In this document: piece by piece, positions 5,580 through 6,739 of the stretch | Layout of the letters: the number at the start of each line of letters is the position of its first letter | Numbering within the stretch: the first letter of the stretch is position 1 | Source of the DNA: JAAYZB01 sp937958685 | Lineage (GTDB): Bacteria > Bacillota_I > Bacilli_A > Izemoplasmatales > Hujiaoplasmataceae | DNA: 6,739 nt | Assembly (NCBI GenBank): GCA_036824265.1 | Contig: DAITAL010000063.1 | Location: forward strand, 1 to 6,739 | Reading direction: 5' to 3' | Translations under genes and position numbers: made by a program | The notes under the pieces: model-generated | What the model was told of the DNA's origin: nothing | Databases searched by the model: none | Seen by the model: only the letters and a program-made list of their open reading frames with translations

Positions 5580-5882
5580 TTAGAGTTTGTAATCGTCCGG
5601 ATCGATTTTGAAGGAGTCCTCGTCATACAGCTCCTGGTTTTTGGGTCGCTCTTTTGCTTTTGGCTTGGAAAGAGGTGGTGGCGGGGAGTCTTCCTTGTCT
5701 GAATGATCATTTTGCGGTTTAACCAACGCCTTGCCGACAACGAGAAAAAAGACGAACATCAGGAATGGGAAAATTGTGAAGACCCGGTTCTCTCCAGAAT
5801 CCTGGTTCGGCAAGATGTTGATGATGAAGTTGATCGCGAAGAAGGCAATAACCAGATAGAGCCAACTGTTCTTTTTTTTCAC
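5580..5882 (-). CDS. Small membrane protein with two predicted helices and a proline-rich tail
   Basis: A 100-aa protein whose family I do not recognise. Residues 1-6 are MKKKNS, followed by a hydrophobic segment WLYLVIAFFAINFIINIL (7-24), a short polar loop, a second hydrophobic segment VFTIFPFLMFVFFLVVG (34-50), and a hydrophilic C-terminal half. The tail has SPPPPLSKPKAK (66-77) and an acidic end (YDEDSFKIDPDDY). By the positive-inside rule (KKK at the N-terminus and KALVK after helix 2) both ends are probably cytoplasmic, with a small external loop. The start is GTG at 5880-5882, supported by AGGAGA 5 nt upstream. It has its own extended -10 promoter and its own terminator, so it is a single-gene unit. 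Together these make a real gene likely. No function can be assigned. Confidence 0.75.
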   Translation of the reverse strand: MKKKNSWLYLVIAFFAINFIINILPNQDSGENRVFTIFPFLMFVFFLVVGKALVKPQNDHSDKEDSPPPPLSKPKAKERPKNQELYDEDSFKIDPDDYKL

Positions 5883-5914
5883 GTAAGTCTCCTATATTGC
5901 GTCGATCGCTATCA

Positions 5915-5942
5915 ATTATACCACATGGTCAATCACAATAAA
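5915..5942 (-). promoter_or_regulatory. Extended -10 promoter of the small membrane protein gene
   Basis: On the minus strand TGGTATAAT (5923-5915) is a TGn-extended consensus -10. The -35 region is weak (TTTATT at 5937-5942, 16-nt spacer), as is common for extended -10 promoters. The predicted start near 5908 gives a short leader of about 26 nt. Confidence 0.6.
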
Positions 5943-6024
5943 CATTCATTTTTCAACGATCGCAAACGGTTTTGTCGCCCTTCTTGTTTTCGGTCGATTG
6001 GCAAACAAGCATCTGGTTGCATAC

Positions 6025-6477
6025 TCAGCGACGATGGACAACGATGAAATCCTCGAAAACGACCGGCATGTCCTCATGGAAAACATAACCGAGCTCATGC
6101 CCTTCGGCCTGGAAGAATCGTGTATGGCCCTTTCGCCAACTTTCAAGATCGTCGTCCTCGCCTTCGCGACAGACAACGGCGAAAGTTAGCTGATTGAAAG
6201 GGATGATCGCCACCGCGGTGGTCCTGATCACGCACCGCGGCTCGCCCGCCCAATCAGTGACAATGTGAAAATCGCCGACTTCGGGGATTTTTTCGTTGGT
6301 CAAAGTGAAACTGTACAGACTGCTGGCGGTGGCTTTCTTCTTGCCCGCAAGCACCAGTTCGAGCAACTCGTTGGCCAGTTTCTCTGTCAACTCGAAATGA
6401 AAGCAACTGCTGCAGACTCGCGCTATTTCGCCACCGACATCATTGAGATACATCTGCCAATACTCTTCGCACTTCAT
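6025..6477 (-). CDS. ASCH-domain protein
   Basis: A 150-aa cytoplasmic protein that matches the stand-alone ASCH family in layout. It has an N-terminal EEYW helix, an F(H)F...EKLANELLELVLAGKKKATAS segment (26-52) with the conserved G-K-x-x-T-A, EVGDFHIVTDWAGEPRCVIRTT (66-87), and IPFNQL. A 'SW..GH..FF' helix (113-122) and DMPVVFEDFIVV at the C-terminus (136-147) follow. ASCH domains share the PUA-like fold and are thought to bind RNA, and some members are nucleases or act on modified nucleosides. The specific activity here is unknown. The ATG has an excellent AGGAGGTG 5 nt upstream (6483-6490). The gene sits alone between its promoter and the membrane protein gene. No clear terminator follows, so some read-through into the next gene is possible. 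Confidence 0.88.
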   Translation of the reverse strand: MKCEEYWQMYLNDVGGEIARVCSSCFHFELTEKLANELLELVLAGKKKATASSLYSFTLTNEKIPEVGDFHIVTDWAGEPRCVIRTTAVAIIPFNQLTFAVVCREGEDDDLESWRKGHTRFFQAEGHELGYVFHEDMPVVFEDFIVVHRR

Positions 6478-6606
6478 TGAAACACCTCCTGTAACAAGCC
6501 ATTAAATCATCATGTGTCTCCAGCCGACTTTTATAGTGAATATTCTTTTTGAACGCGACCATTTTCCTTCAGATCTCTTATAACGATCCTACTGACCCTG
6601 TTTACT

Positions 6607-6630
6607 GTGCATTTTATCAGATTTATGCAC
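6607..6630. promoter_or_regulatory. Inverted repeat over the ASCH gene promoter
   Basis: GTGCAT (6607-6612) and ATGCAC (6625-6630) are perfect inverted 6-mers separated by 12 bp. They flank and overlap the predicted -10 region. This could be an operator for an unknown regulator or a chance repeat. Confidence 0.35.
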
Positions 6631-6640
6631 TGTATATCAA
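6611..6640 (-). promoter_or_regulatory. Promoter of the ASCH-domain gene
   Basis: On the minus strand TTGATA (6635-6640) is followed by an 18-nt spacer and TAAAAT (6611-6616), with TGA before the -10 giving an extended element. The predicted start near 6604 leaves a leader of about 125 nt, in which I see nothing besides the ribosome binding site. Confidence 0.6.
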
Positions 6641-6645
6641 CATAT

Positions 6646-6674
6646 AAAACAAAAAGACTCACTTTGGAGTCTTT
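6646..6674 (-). terminator. Intrinsic terminator after tRNA-Leu
   Basis: The minus strand folds AAAGACTC (6674-6667) with GAGTCTTT (6660-6653) around a 6-nt loop and continues into TTGTTTT. It lies 12 nt beyond the tRNA CCA end and ends that transcript before the ASCH promoter. Confidence 0.85.
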
Positions 6675-6685
6675 AAAGTATTCGA

Positions 6686-6739
6686 TGGTGCGGTTGATGG
6701 GACTTGAACCCACACGTCCGATGGACACTACCCCCTCAA
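6686..6739 (-). tRNA. tRNA-Leu(GAG), 3' part only
   Basis: The minus strand from the window edge reads anticodon loop TTGAGGG, with GAG at 6737-6735, then the 3' anticodon strand GGTAG. A long variable arm follows (GTCC ATC GGAC), then the T arm GTGGG-TTCAAGT-CCCAT, the acceptor 3' strand CAACCGC, discriminator A and an encoded CCA (6688-6686). The long variable arm marks a class II tRNA, and A73 with anticodon GAG fits leucine. The 5' part (acceptor, D arm and the 5' anticodon strand) lies beyond the window. I found no copy of the 3' end elsewhere in the window, so there is no sign of an integrated element using it as an attachment site. Confidence 0.93.

Noticed and set aside
6531..6728. 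Minus-strand 65-codon frame between the ASCH gene and the tRNA
   Set aside because: It runs through the tRNA 3' end, its terminator and the ASCH promoter, so it cannot be a normal gene.
6686..6739. tRNA-Leu 3' end as an integration (att) site
   Set aside because: No second copy of the tRNA 3' sequence and no integrase are present in the window.

Overview
The window looks like chromosomal DNA of a Gram-positive, Bacillota-type (Firmicutes or a related lineage) bacterium with the standard genetic code. The grounds are strong purine-rich Shine-Dalgarno sites (an AGGAGGTG before one gene), sigma-A-like TTGACT/TATTAT promoters, intrinsic terminators with U-tracts, a tRNA with an encoded CCA end, TGA used as stop, and AT-rich spacers around coding DNA of moderate GC. 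The taxon is inferred from these features only. Every gene I can support lies on the minus strand, so the window is best read from right to left.

Right end (6739 to about 5545): the 3' part of a tRNA-Leu(GAG) with its terminator, an ASCH-domain protein gene with its own promoter, and a gene for a small two-helix membrane protein of unknown function, closed by a strong intrinsic terminator. These look like separate housekeeping or orphan units unrelated to sugar catabolism.

Middle (about 5545 to 3607): a spacer without a gene, a clear sigma-A promoter whose -10 is overlapped by a perfect 8-2-8 palindrome, a roughly 225-nt structured leader, and uxaC (glucuronate/galacturonate isomerase). Downstream is a perfect 10-bp hairpin without a U-tract. 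Then comes about 0.5 kb (3092-3569) with no intact gene but with protein-like minus-strand reading interrupted by a stop and a frame change, possibly a decayed gene.

Left (3076 to 1): a second promoter with a palindrome over its -10 region drives a tightly packed operon: eda (KDPG/KHG aldolase), kdgK (2-keto-3-deoxygluconate kinase), an IclR-family regulator (KdgR-like), and a sugar phosphate isomerase/epimerase-type TIM barrel cut by the window edge. The last three junctions are 13 nt, a 4-nt ATGA overlap and an 8-nt overlap.

Together these genes form the entry and exit of the hexuronate (pectin-sugar) pathway. UxaC isomerises the uronate. Reductase and dehydratase steps, not present here, would give 2-keto-3-deoxygluconate (KDG). 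KdgK phosphorylates it and Eda splits KDPG into pyruvate and glyceraldehyde 3-phosphate. The IclR protein is the obvious candidate sensor. I see no radically new system. The most interesting points are the uxaC leader, which can fold into a terminator-like hairpin with a possible competing pairing, the paired promoter/operator layout of the two transcription units, and the uncharacterised epimerase-like enzyme coupled to the regulator.
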